Source: Trochalopteron elliotii (taxonomy: Eukaryota; Chordata; Aves; Passeriformes; Leiothrichidae). From it: a DNA stretch of 64,000 nt. The translations under genes and the position numbers were made by a program. Below the pieces are notes generated by a model, which was given only the letters and a program-made list of their open reading frames with translations, was not told the DNA's origin and did no database searches. The stretch is taken from NCBI GenBank assembly GCA_024734555.1, contig JANPWX010000360.1, positions 1,484,774-1,548,773 of the forward strand, given 5' to 3'. Below, piece by piece: positions 52,001 to 64,000 of this stretch. Every line of letters starts with the position of its first letter. Position 1 is the first letter of the stretch.

Positions 52001-54733
52001 AAAAATCAGGTATAATATCTCTCTGTTTAGGTATTTTCTTAACTCAATATCCAAACTTATAGGCTATGTTTGAAAATACTGGTCTTCACTGTTCCTCAAG
52101 TCTTCTGTGCTCTAAGAAATGAAGTCAAATGTTTTGAGCTCATAAGAAAGACTGTCAGATCTCCTGAATTAAGAAATGGAAACAAAACTAATAAACAGAA
52201 AACCCAAAAGCTATAAGTGTCTTACAAACTAATAAAAGGGAAAATGCAACAAACAGCACAAAGCCTAAAAATAGCCACCACAGGGCTCCAGTTCCTTGTG
52301 GAGTTTAAAGGTCCAGGCTCCTGAATGCAAGCGGGTGAAAATAGTTACAGAAGTGTGGACACAGCCTTCAATACAATAAAAGCCTTTCCTATCTGGAGGA
52401 AGGCTGTGTTTCTGTATGCAATGTGCAGCCAGGATATCTCAGCACTGTAAAACCTGAATTTTAGAAACATGTTAATTCAAATGTTAAAATAGTCTGTTGT
52501 TAAAGTTTTGAGAACTTTGATATACCATTTTTCCTTAATGTATTATCTTATTATATGCATAGGTCTCAGACTTCCATGACAAATTCAGTACCTGGAAAAC
52601 TAACTTGATTTTCCTCTATATATCCCACTTAATATTTGTTCTTCATTTATATTGTAGTATTTATTGCTAAGCCATACACCAAAATATTGTAAAAATCTTG
52701 TTATTGTTATTACATGGGACTCCTGAAGAAAGAAATATTTAAAAATATGTACCATGTATTATTGACCTATGTTTAAATTATATTTTCACTTACTAATAAT
52801 TAATGTAACAGAGTGAGCAATTGAGTAAAAGGTTATATCTATAAAATTATTAAAAAGGATTAAATTATGCCCAGCAGCTACTAGTGAAAATTCACCCAGC
52901 CATGACTATCTATACTGCAGTTGCACTGTCTCAGGTGGAAATTGCATATTAATGTGGCCCATTTAGTTTATGCTATAGACTTCTGTGAAGAAGGAACAGT
53001 GAGCTGACTAAGATAAAGTACTAATGAAACATAATAAAATGTGGATGTTTATATTGAGAAACTAATGGCAATTTTGTACTTCGGCTGCTTTAAGTACCCT
53101 ATTGTTAATTACTAATCTTAATTTCTTCAATTGGTAAGTACTCTAGTAATGTTGAATCATTTTTCCTTAAAAGACAAAAGGAAAAATGACATTCCATTCA
53201 GTAAACACATTTTTATTAGAAAAAAAAAAAAATCAATTATCTTTCAACAACTTTTCCCCTCTTACAACTTTACCTGACATTAATACTCATTTTATTCTAT
53301 GTTGTATATCCTATCAGATCATCTAAGGACCTGCCTAAGCTTAGAGACTACAGTTCCAATGTTCAAACCGTATATTAAAAGGAAATAGTTTATTATTATT
53401 AGTTTGATTTTTAATCAAAATTAAGGATCTCTTTTCTGTTTAATGACTTTTGCTACTGATTGATCCTTAAATCTTTGCTGAAGTCCAGAATCTAAGAGAA
53501 CTTAATACAGGGCTTGTTTTAGGCCTGGAACGTATATGGTAGTACTCTATAAGAATCTATCCTGTGCATGCACTAACCAATGTATTTTTTCATTGTTCTT
53601 TATATAGGAACACACAGAAAACTAACAACTAAAAATACAAATTTAATTCAAGAATTGCCTATAATTCTTTCAATTATCACATTTTCTCATTTCTCATCAT
53701 TCTGAAGCTTTATCCACACAGTAATTAAAAATGATTTTCCCCCATCCATTGAGAAGCCTTCGATTTTGGTATGACAACTCTTGTTTTATAATGAGGTGAA
53801 AGGATATTACTGGTAAAGAAAAATGGACTTCTCTGCTTGCTAATGACTGTCAAGTATTATACTCCATTGAACATACTGTCTTATTGGGAAGAAAATAGTC
53901 ATATGGAGTTCCAAATGTGTACTGGCATGTTTATTTCTGTAATACAAACAACCATGAATTTAAGGTGACTTTTTCTGAAATTAAAAAGAGAAACAACTCT
54001 TCTTTTCTCAAACACTGGCTATTTCTTCCACTAACTTTAGAGGTTTTTAAGGAGCTGTGAAACAAAATCACAAACATGGAATTATCTTTTTGGCATCTTT
54101 ACTGCCCAGTTAGGAAAGGGAGGATAAGCTCTGATGAAAGTTATGTCCTGTGTTTTGAAGGATGAACCTCTAGACTGGAGGTCAAGTGTCCATCTGTGTC
54201 ATTTATGAAGTACATATGTAGAATCTGGATTGCTTATTTAAACGGCCTTTTCTTGGCTCCAAGTGGTGTTAATTTTCTGTTGCTTCCTTCTTCATTTGGT
54301 ATGTAAAATTTGCATAACTCTCATCTCACACCAGCAACTCCTTAAGATGACCTGGCTTCATTTCTGCAATATAGTTAGACCATTTGTTCACAAAGGATTT
54401 TGTGGCATCTCTAGTTGGCTTAAAAATAATTTAGGTGGTTCCTAAAGTAAAAGGATGAAGGCCAGTTTACAGAATGTTCTGCTACCCGACCTTCATAGTG
54501 ATAACTTCCATTATGGAAAGACTTTCCATTCTCTGGCCTTTGGAAATGCCTAGCTTTAGTTAGATGCTGATTCATTTCCTGCAACTCTTTAAATACAGCC
54601 AGCTGTGTGTGTGCTGCTGAGGGTCAGTATTATTTAAGCATTGTTTCAGAGACTTCCTGTCCCTGAATTCTGTAAGAGGGAAAAAGTCCTGTTTTGCTGT
54701 TTGGAATCAGATTTTGGTTTTTTTCTTGGTTTC

Positions 54734-54749
54734 TTTTTTTTTTTTTTTT
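54734..54749. repeat. T16 homopolymer run
   Basis: Sixteen consecutive T in a locally T-rich stretch. Confidence 0.97.
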
Positions 54750-55739
54750 CTTAGGGGTGTACGTTTCTCCCTAAGTAAAAACAAGTCCTTGGGGGGAAAG
54801 CTTCTGTTAATGACTGATAAGGAGTAGAAAAGGAAGTACAGAATCAAAGCATCTAGTTTTTTAGCCAGTTAAATCCCTCCAAGTCTAGGGCATCAAAGAA
54901 TCAGAAGTCTATGTATAAGAACTACAGGAAATTAAATGTATCCTTTACATAGTTTCATAAAGAAAAAGATGTTCTCATAAGGAATATTAGAGATTATCTG
55001 ATTCTGTGAGCCTTAATTTATCCACTGTTGCGTTGCCACAGAGTATGCAGTGACAATGACAGCAATAAAAGAAAAATCCAAGAGCTTTGAGACCTTGTTT
55101 CTCTATTTGCTTTCAATAATAATTCAGGCTTCGTGTCAAAATAATGATAAGTATTCCCACAAAGATGAACTATTAGTGATGGGACTTTGTTTCTTAGTTT
55201 CTTATCACATCAAAAAGGGTAAGTCTTTAATTATTTTATTAAATATTCATTTTGGTGGCTGTGAAAATATTAAAAACAAAAATATATTATACAAATGGGT
55301 TTATAACTTACTCTGTCTCAAGGCAAATCCAGCCATAAACTACATTCCCTCTTGATTAATATCTCAGCAATGTTTACTACTCTTCAACTGCTAGTACAAT
55401 GTTTATTCTGTTCATTATACTGTTTCCTGTATCACTGTGGTGTTTATTGTTCTTCTGTGTATTTTTGACCTCTAAAGTTTTATCTGCAGCTCTGCTATTA
55501 AATTCATTCTTTCTTTTATTTGAATGTGGATACATTCTGCTTGTATATTACTGAATTTTTCAAACCTTTAACATAAAATTATCCTAATGTTTATTGGCAA
55601 CATGAAGTCAGAAGAGTTAAAGTATCCTTGGAAAGAGCCTTTGCTCTTGGTGTGGTTTGTACAGTATCAGGAATGCTGGACCCAGATGTAGTTCACCTGT
55701 TTAAAAGGGTTAAAATTATTTCAGCCTGTGAGTTGTCAG

Positions 55740-56380
55740 GGCTGATTGAGATTGTTTTAATCTAGGTATGAAGTGGGAAGGGGGTAAAGCCAAGCTCATC
55801 AGAGATGAACCAAGGGGCAGCATGTCAAGTTTGCGGGTAAAATCAATAATCCAACCGAAGTGCATCTTCCATTTGCTGACTCTGAATTGTGCTAACCACT
55901 GTGGAACACACTCACAGTCTTATGGGGACAAGCCAAGGATTCCTAAGGAAATAAAAGCCAACAGGGAAACATCAGAAGATTATCTCAAAGGAATTAAAGT
56001 GTGTTCCTCTAGGACAGTGACTTGGCCTATGACCCAGCTGGGGTGCCTTTAAACCAATGCACACAGCATGGGCAGCAAACAGGAGGAGCTGGAAACCAAG
56101 GTGCTACTGGAAATCTGTGCTCTTCTTGCCATTACTGAAACTTGGTGGGATGAATCGCATGACAGGAGAGTGGCTATTGATGGTTACAGGCTGTTCAGAA
56201 GAGATAGGGGAGGAAGGAGAGGCAGAGGAATTGATCTCCCTCTACATCAAGAGGTGGATTGGGTGTGGAGAGCTCTCCTTGAAGAGCAGACACGAGCAAG
56301 TCAAAACCCTGTGGATGAGAATCAGAGATTGAGGCAACAAAGGCCAGTGGTTGGTGTCTACTAAACGCTGCCTGATCACC
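55740..56380 (+). mobile_element. CR1 LINE fragment, upstream part and endonuclease
   Basis: This copy covers the start of CR1 ORF2. At 56068-56364 the translation includes MGSKQEELETKVLLE, AITETWWDESHD and AIDGYRLFRRDR, the N-terminal blocks of the CR1 apurinic-like endonuclease. ITETWW holds a conserved active-site glutamate of this nuclease family. The next block, ELSLKSRHEQVKTLWMRIRD, is read in another frame (56057-56332), and VVGVY returns to the first frame. The region 55740-56050 resembles the sequence CR1 carries just before ORF2. After about 56380 the match fades. Unlike most genomic CR1 copies, which keep the 3' end, this one keeps a 5' part. Confidence 0.88.
56068..56364 (+). pseudogene. 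CR1 endonuclease domain, frameshifted
   Basis: A 98-codon frame within the CR1 copy. Residues 1-46 follow the CR1 endonuclease N-terminus (metal-binding region with ITETWWDE). Around 56245 the frame is lost and the matching protein continues in the frame starting at 56057, then returns at about 56345 for VVGVY, after which a stop follows. At least two compensating indels are therefore present. In an intact element this domain nicks the target DNA to prime reverse transcription; here it is dead. Confidence 0.85.
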
Positions 56381-59142
56381 AAAAGAGAAGTCCACTGCTT
56401 AGATCTGGCCTGATTAAAGAACATGGCATACCTGAACAGGGAGACTGAAGTTTTAGGGACCTACATCACTACTTGTCAGTTGAATAGATCACTGATATAG
56501 ATTGATATGAAGAAAGAAACAGGGAATATGCCATGGTACAAGAGCAGGGAGAATAAACCATATGAAGAACTGGTATGGTAGTATATTTGTTATAAAGGGA
56601 ATAACTATGTTTTCTAACTTGAGATGGTACATAAAAGGCAGCCTACATCTTTACTCATTACTTTTTACTTCAATCTCTCAGAGATTTTAGGCATGGAAAT
56701 AACACATCTATGACCCTTAAATGTTAAAGGACAATTCTCCCAGATGAGTGGTAAAATTATAGTCAAAAATGAGATAGGAAAAGAGGAAAAGAAATGACAG
56801 CAGACTACATTTTTTGTGCAAGTCAAGAAGTACATCTATGTCATAGGTATCCAGAATAAACCAAACAAATGAAACATGAGAATCAAGATTCATACGATAT
56901 TTAATTTTTTTCTGAGCCTAAGACTAATTATTCAATTTCCTATAAACCTGCAAGTTACTGATATTTTACAGTCACTTCAATGGCACCCCAGAAAGCCTTC
57001 ACGTCAGGGATGTGGGCTGCACGACCACATGCTCTCCCTGGTGAACACAGTGTTTTTTCTTTCCAGACAGCCTCAAACTCTTTGTGAACCAAATACATTT
57101 GGTCAGGTAACTGGACAGAATGTCATCTGATGTTAATTCATTGGAAGATATGTAACTGAGTTGGGAAGGGCTGCAGCACTAACAATAACAAACAGCTGAT
57201 TAACTAGTTTTGCTCCAAATTTCTAGGTAATGTAGAAACTACCTGCTCCAAACCTGAGAGGAATTCCCAGAAATCATGCAAGGTCCACAGAAGTCCTTCC
57301 TTGGCTTAAGTGGTACTGTGTTGAACCCAAGATGTTTCACATGAAAGAAAACAGTTTTTACTCATCAGCTCTATTCCCAAATAAGTCAAACCAATATAAT
57401 TGAATTTTGGAATGCATCCCTATCCCTTTTAGTTCAGAACTGGATTGCTTTTTTATTTCTTTTCTTCTTATGATTTTAAATATCACTTTTAAAATACATT
57501 TTAGGTAGTATTATTTTATAGTGTTTTCACCTACTTATCTATCAGCTGTAAATACACGTTTAGGTGATAACTGGTAAAGATTCAAACATACGTTTATCCA
57601 GATTGGATTTCAACTTCTTTCTCAGTTGGTAACACCTTTTCAGTAGTGACCTCTTCCAGCAGATGTCATTATGTTGTAAGCAACAAACAGAAAGCAGGCA
57701 AAGCCTGTAGTGCAAAACAGGAGCACCAGAAAATGTTTAGTGCTCTTAATAACTGAATGTGTGTGTATGGAAGGAGTTGCATAGTAGACAAAAACATCAG
57801 GTAATCTCTTATTTTTCACACTCTTGCTCAAAATATATTCTAAACGCATTTTCAAACATTGCAACAACAAAATGACGAATCTTAAAATGTAAAAGTACCT
57901 CTATGTTTAAAGTGTGTGTTTGAGCTCCCATTAGATATCTCATTATTTCCTTATGTTACACATGTGGATTAGCTTCAATGTTACTAAAATTTGACATTGC
58001 TGAGATGGAGTGCAACTTTTGCTTCCTAATAAACAAATGCTATTAAAGTTTTTCAGACAGAAAGACAATATAGCCTGAATTTCTTGACTGTGGGAATTAC
58101 TCAGATTCAATGAGAATGGCAAGCTTGCAAATTCTGTTGTTTCTGAAGTATGATACTCCTCAAGTGCAAGTAACATGGGACATATAGTCAGGTACTATTA
58201 TAACTGAACTATTGGTCTGAGTTCTCATGTGTGAGGTGGTTCTAATCTACAGTCATGTCCTAATTCAGGAGAGGAAATTTTTTACTGTGGCATGCGTGTA
58301 GACTTTCCTGCCCCTCAGTTAGAAGACCTCAGTGGTGACTATATGATTTCCCCTCAGAGATGACTATACGCTTTCTATAACAACCAACTGCCCACTGAGC
58401 ACTTATAATTGCCAAACAAATCAGAGTACATTAAAGTATTCCAAACCATGACTACTAAACTTGTATTTCAGCTGCAGTAGTTTGTGTTGTGAGCAGGTGA
58501 TCCTTCACAGTGGAGACAGGAACATCTAGAAGAGGAGCAATATCGACATGCAGGAATGGGAAACATGACTGTCATCCAAAATTAGGCCATTGATACTTGT
58601 GAATATACAGCCAGACCCTGCCTAACTGTTGCTAGCAGTCATTGAATTGCAGTAGTGGTCTTGGATGCCAGTCAGAGATTAGTGATCCTGCGGCGAAGTG
58701 TGTGAAATGAGAACCTGGAGGAAGCTGTGGTCCAAGTGAATAGCTGCTGTGCCTAATAGTGATTTCACAGAATGCTGCAGGCTTTCTGCACAGCAGTTCT
58801 TAACTCTCCAAACCCAGGGTTATTACAGTCACTTAAAGAATTACAAAGAATTTCTCTATGACACAGGCACATTCAAGACTCTTCACAAACAATAGCACAA
58901 TTTATTGAAGCACCAATTTTCTGCAGTATTGTTGAACGCATATTGTAAAGATCAGAAAATCCATTTTATCCTGAAAAGGTAAGTTCTATTACTTTAAAAA
59001 ATAAGTTGCTCTTTCAACCCTTTCTTCAATGAAAAATGAAATACACCATTAATTATAAGCCCATGTGTAATGGTGGCTTTTTTGTTTCCTTATGCTCTAT
59101 TTTGGAGACTTGTTGGCTTTTAATGCCAACAGGAGAAATATA

Positions 59143-59147
<5 letters not shown>

Positions 59148-59193
<46 letters not shown>
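59148..59193. repeat. (AT)23 microsatellite
   Basis: Twenty-three uninterrupted AT units. It is self-complementary, so it can extrude as a cruciform and is usually unstable. The 88-codon frame 59036-59302 runs through it and owes its IYIYIY stretch to the repeat. Confidence 0.98.
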
Positions 59194-59196
<3 letters not shown>

Positions 59197-62100
59197 AGCA
59201 TTTTTTTTTTACATTCTTATTGTAAAAATTCAAAAGGCTTTAAAAGTCTTTAATTGCAGTGACGCTCTATCTGTCCTAGAAGTGCCCCTGGGAATCACTT
59301 GACCATCAAATACTAGTGCATAGTGGAGGCTGAGCTGAGCCAGAGGTAAATAACAGCAGGAAGAATGTGGGCTCTGCTCTTGACTTTCACCATCTCTGAC
59401 ACAGCAACTGAATCTCAGCATTTTTTGTTACCCATGTGAAGACAGAGACATGGTAGCTTAAGCCACATTTCACTATGATGCAGCAATGGTTTGAACAACC
59501 TGCTTGCCTTCAGCTGAAAAAGCCAAAGAGGTGTTCATGTAAGTGGAGAGCATGGCTCCGACCAACTGTGATAACTAACAGCTGAGAAAGAGAATTCCTG
59601 AAAATTCCTCCCCAAAACAAACCAGCTAGATATAAAGAGATTAAAGATGGGCATACAGGCTACACACAAGTGAGGAGCTGCAGAGAAAGAATCAGCATGG
59701 GCTAACAACACACCTGGGGAGAAGGCACTAATGACGACACCCTCGTCAACATGATCTGTGGATGAAGAACAGAGACTGGCTGACAAAGATCCAGACAAAA
59801 AATTGTCTATCAGCACTTGCAATGCTTCATTTTTTGGTTTTTGTAAGATTCAGGAGGATGATATATTGTATCACCATCCCACACCACTCTTACAAACCTG
59901 TTATCAGTCGTGCACTTCGAGGAGAGAATAAAAAAGCTTTTCAGCCTTTCATAAGCGGATGACTGCTCTGGCATTAGAGTAGGAATGTGGAAGTGTTAGA
60001 TCTCTTCTGCTATGCAAAGGGAAGGTTGGAAAAAATTACCAATATAAGGACTCAGCTGAAATCAAGTTATAGCCAAACATACAGCAGTTTTCAGAGTGGA
60101 AGATACTACCAGATAAAGACTACTATAATTCACCAGAGGTTTGGAAACCTTTTCTAATGAAATGGAAAATGTTTATCTGCAATTAAGACCTTCAGTCACA
60201 TGAGCAATCATAAAATTCTGTTCCAGAAGGTCAGCAACCCTGTTTTCAATTAATTCTCTCAAACTATGCCTACATTGTTAGAAAGGTACTCTTGACAATG
60301 ACTGTGATACCATCAGAGTCAGTGATAGAAAACATTAGCTTTTGGGACAGTTTTCTTCTTTGTTTCTACATAATACAAAAAAATTCCACTCATTTTTCCT
60401 TCGGCCTTGAAATGATTCCTCTTGAGTCCTCTGTCCCAATTCAAGTTTGAGTAAGCTAAGTTATACACTAAAGTAATTACATATATCCATGTTAAAATTC
60501 ACTATAATGCATCTGTCCAACCTCTTCTCTTTTCCTGCAGTTTTTTTTTTCAAGGTTTATCTTCAGACTTGCTTTACCATTAGCATAAGAAAATGACTAA
60601 CAGAATATACATTAACACTTAATCTTAGGTGACTGAATTTACTGCACACTTATGGAACCTGCACTGGAGTGTTTTCTGTTTTGAGTCCATTGGGTTGCTT
60701 GTGCTGGTGTGTGTATTTCACCCACACACCCCAAACACTGTTCCCCCACTAAGAGAAATCATGCAACACACTTCATAGCCAGCAAATAAGGGAGTACTCA
60801 GAATAACATAATTGTGATTTCACAGTGTAGATTTTAAGTCTCATTTGAAATAGATAGGGTGCACACTTAATATTCTCTGAATTCTAACACGTCTCTCAAA
60901 AAATTCCTCTGCTCTTTTAATTTTTAGCTGTCGTGCATTAGTAAATAAGTGAGAACACTTGTGCCTTTTCTTTACTGAGATGCATACAAAATGCCTACTC
61001 TGACTGCCAATATTGTAATGTGATTTTCATTGTGTGTTTTACGGAACTGTTAGATATGTTGGATGAAATCATGGTCTCCTTTGAAGTTAAGGAGAGCATT
61101 ACTGTTGACTTAATGAGACCGAGATTTCTTTTATGTTCAAAGTTAAGCAATGTTATTCACTTTCTTTTTCATTAAAATATACTGCAGAAAGTTAAAAAGT
61201 AAATCAGTACTTTCAGTGTTGCATCCACAACATCTAAAGGCCTAAAAATGTCAGTAATTCAAAAATCCCTATAAATGGCTTTGAATGCCAGACACAAAGT
61301 TAGAATCTGTATGAAGCCAGAAATATATGAAAGTGCTTTTTCCTGGCACCAAGTTTGACTTGGATTATCAAATCCTTATAAAAAAGTTCTATAGAATTTA
61401 TTTAAAGTTAAAATCTATCTTTTTATAAACTACTTACTTCATGAAATTAAAAAAAATTAATCAGGATTTCTGATAAAATATTACAACAAAGGATTAAAAA
61501 ATAGACAAAAAGATCTAGTTCTTTACTAAAGGCTATCAGCTTTCACATTGATTTCTAGGAAGTAAATAAGATGTCTGTAGACTTCTATTATTTATAGGTA
61601 TGACACTTCTATAGGGTGTATGAGATTACATATGAGATATAAGGAACATCCCATATTGAGTTATAGCTGTTGAGAACTAGAATTTATAATTACTTCACAT
61701 ATAAAAATAGCATTTGAAAAGAAAATACTTCATATTTCAGGATATTTTAGAGTGTATTTTTGTTATGAACATGTTTAGACATATCCTGAGGTCATTATTC
61801 ACACTTCATTTCTGGAATGGACATTATAAAGCATTTCTTTCAGTAGAAGTTTATCTGTTTTTAAGAGGTACTAGTATGTGGACACCATCACTTCCGACTC
61901 AGATCTTAAACATTGATTAGGCAATTTTTTTGATGGAAAACCAGGATTAAGTAGGTTATTGTCCTTTACATGTCTTATTGTGGCTTAGTATCTGTAAGAC
62001 AAGGTCATGAATGATGTTGAAATAATCACAAAAAGCTAAAAGATGGTAAAACAAATATTTGACACTTCAATGCAATGGTTTTCCTCACTACTAAATGGGT

Positions 62101-62890
62101 ATTACAAAAGTACTAGAAATCCAGCAATCTGATGCTTGGTAAGAAAAATCTACAATAGTTAATCTGAGAACCCTGAAGGCTTAAAATGTCTACTGACATC
62201 TAGCAAACACATCACCACAGTCAGACAACTTTCAGGATGCCTTGGCCAGTTGCTTCTGCAGAGGCACTATCAGGAGCAGATGGCTGCTTAGGACCAGTCC
62301 ATAGGCAGTCATAACTGGGCTGGAGTATTTTGCTTGAATGCTTTTGAAGCTCTTTCTGTCAGTTATTTCATGTTCAAAGGATCAACCAATATTCCCAGTT
62401 AAGATGAATTTTAGATAAAACATAATATACAAGGAACGTGTCCAAGAAAGAGGAGAAATGTAAGTCTAAATGCCTCTTCATCTTGTATTGGGTCTAAGAC
62501 AGAAAAATATTTCAGTTCCTGTGTCACCCAAAAATCAAAAATGGTAAAAAGATTGATACTATATTATCAATACACAAAAAAATGAATTTAAAATGTTAAT
62601 TTAAAATGTACCAAACACAGATACTTAGCCTTTGCCTTTACTTTATGCCACATCACTTTCCCCCATTTTTACTCTGTCTATTTGCACTGTGAATTACACA
62701 CAACAGTAATGGAGAAATGTCCACCTCTATATGTTAATACATAATCAAGGTAGATCTCACTTGTGAAAAGCAAGTTAAATGGAAGCCTACACCCAGCCCA
62801 GAGGTAAAGCTTTTAACTTTAGAGTTGCAGCTATGGCTACATATGTTTCCTTCCTATTTTTCTTCTTTTTCTCTGAAATCAAGTCTTTCT

Positions 62891-62892
<2 letters not shown>

Positions 62893-62928
<36 letters not shown>

Positions 62929-62936
62929 CTTTTTTT
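62893..62936. repeat. 44-bp T-rich tract (T36-C-T7)
   Basis: A run of 36 T, one C, then 7 T. On the minus strand it is a long poly-A. It could be the tail of a retroposed sequence on the minus strand, but the DNA beyond it (62937 onward) is not recognised as a retrocopy. Confidence 0.97.
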
Positions 62937-63569
62937 GTCATCTCACAAATTCTGGCTTCTGTATTTAAAATAAGAAGTGAACATTCTGACAGTTTGTTTT
63001 CTTAAACAACTATCTGTGAGAACCCTGGAGCCCAGTAGTGTATTATAGGCAACCAGAATAATACCATAATGACTTCCAAACAGCATTCAAGTTGCCTTAC
63101 TTATTCTAATAAGAAAGAACAAAAGATTTTTAACAGGTGGATGTGCCTGACATTATCATGGTCCCTTACATGAAGATACAGAGAATAGGAATAGCTACAA
63201 TCAACTCATCATGAAAGAAACTCACTCTGCAGTATACAGAGTATGGAGTATTTGTTCAGTATTCAGCAGGATAATGAAGCAGTGAGAGACAGAGATTATG
63301 CTTTCAGCTTTATTCATATTATGCATAAGAATTCCGAATTCTCTCTTTGGAGGATAAGCATCCTAAATCACCTGTAAAACATTTGCCTTATCTTTCAACA
63401 TTAAAGCAGTAGTGGAAGTACTGCTGAGTTCTAAGAAAAAATTTAACTCGCTTAGGTAATCAGTTTAACATGTTGCAAGTCTTCCAGTGAAATGTTAACT
63501 TTTGATACACAGAAGTGCTTGTGAGCACTTAGGCCTAGAAAAGCAAACCCACAGGCCCCTCCTTACACC

Positions 63570-63584
63570 TTTTTTTTTTTTTTT
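63570..63584. repeat. T15 homopolymer run
   Basis: Fifteen consecutive T. No retroposed sequence is recognised beside it. Confidence 0.97.
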
Positions 63585-64000
63585 AAACTGAGTAGAAAAT
63601 ATGTATAAGAAAATGCAACTAAATATACTTCTGACAGCTCAAATGATACATAAATATAAGGGCTGACAAGGGCTGGTTTGTCATTGTAGTTCACTTCGAT
63701 CAACTCTACATGGTTCTGTAGGACAATGAAATTCAATGCACTTATAATTTCCAAAAAAGTGAGCTCAGATTCTTTTAAAAGCATTTCTATGTGAAAACGG
63801 ATCATTTACATGCCAAAAGCACTTTTAATGTGACATATTTAGCACATGTATTATTGAGAACGAAAGCTGCTTGAACTTCGTGAATTTTAAAGTCTATAAA
63901 ATGGCACCCTGCTGAGCAGAAAGGTAGCTGTTCAGTGAATTTCCCAGTTATGTGATTACTTTGAATAATAGACTTGTACATAACTTTTTTTATGAAATTA

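Larger units (their letters stand above)
48691..55739. other. Unassigned AT-rich DNA with one strong hairpin
   Basis: No gene or transposon recognised. An imperfect 16-bp inverted repeat is at 49037-49076. Frame 55050-55355 (101 codons, +) has no recognisable domain. A T16 run is at 54734-54749. Confidence 0.55.
56381..64000. other. Unassigned AT-rich DNA with simple repeats
   Basis: No gene supported. It contains a (TA)23 tract, a 44-bp T-rich tract and a T15 run. Patches at 58470-58800 and 59540-59770 are less AT-rich but match nothing I recognise. Confidence 0.55.

Noticed and set aside
55050..55355. 101-codon + strand frame
   Set aside because: No motif recognised; AT-rich codons and no neighbouring exon-like structure.
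59036..59302. 88-codon frame with repeated IY residues
   Set aside because: Produced by the (AT)23 microsatellite.
1..64000. Bacterial-type features: operons, ribosome binding sites, CRISPR arrays, prophage
   Set aside because: Composition, CR1 and LTR content show a vertebrate (bird) genome. No regularly spaced repeats or gene clusters are present.

Overview
The window looks like AT-rich, non-coding DNA from a songbird (order Passeriformes), either intergenic or inside a very long intron. The evidence is its repeats. There are several fragments of CR1, the LINE family typical of birds, with recognisable endonuclease and reverse-transcriptase protein segments. There are two long-terminal-repeat (LTR) relics of endogenous retroviruses. 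There is also a short retroposon near 32.6 kb that joins a tRNA-Ile-like head to a CR1-type tail, the structure described for the passerine SINE family TguSINE1. I found no host protein-coding gene I could support, and no functional tRNA, rRNA, CRISPR array or operon-like structure.

Layout: 1-13.3 kb holds no recognised element, apart from two perfect hairpin palindromes (3.80 and 6.68 kb) and a weak tRNA-like trace near 3.95 kb. At 13.3-13.9 kb is an old CR1 3' fragment (+). The stretch 16.1-19.7 kb is the densest repeat cluster: an LTR (16089-16800, minus), a second longer LTR (about 17480-18849, minus) with a CpG-rich patch, and a decayed CR1 ORF2 fragment (18.96-19.67 kb, minus). From 19.7 to 32.5 kb there is only unassigned AT-rich DNA with one faint diverged duplication. 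At 32.6-34.8 kb are the TguSINE1-like element (minus) and the best CR1 copy in the window (33311 to about 34770, minus), which runs from the linker before the RT domain to the 3' end. From 34.8 to 64 kb there are a (CA)19 microsatellite, a tRNA-like SINE head or tRNA pseudogene (40.7 kb), CR1 fragments at 46.7-47.1 (minus), 48.5 (+) and 55.7-56.4 kb (+, endonuclease part), a long (TA)23 microsatellite and a 44-bp T-rich tract.

Nothing here works as a genetic system. Each element is a separate insertion that has decayed: the CR1 copies have stops, frameshifts and, in one, a substituted catalytic residue, and the LTRs appear without internal retroviral genes. Exons of an unknown host gene, long non-coding RNAs or conserved enhancers cannot be excluded from sequence reading alone. 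No previously undescribed biological system was found.
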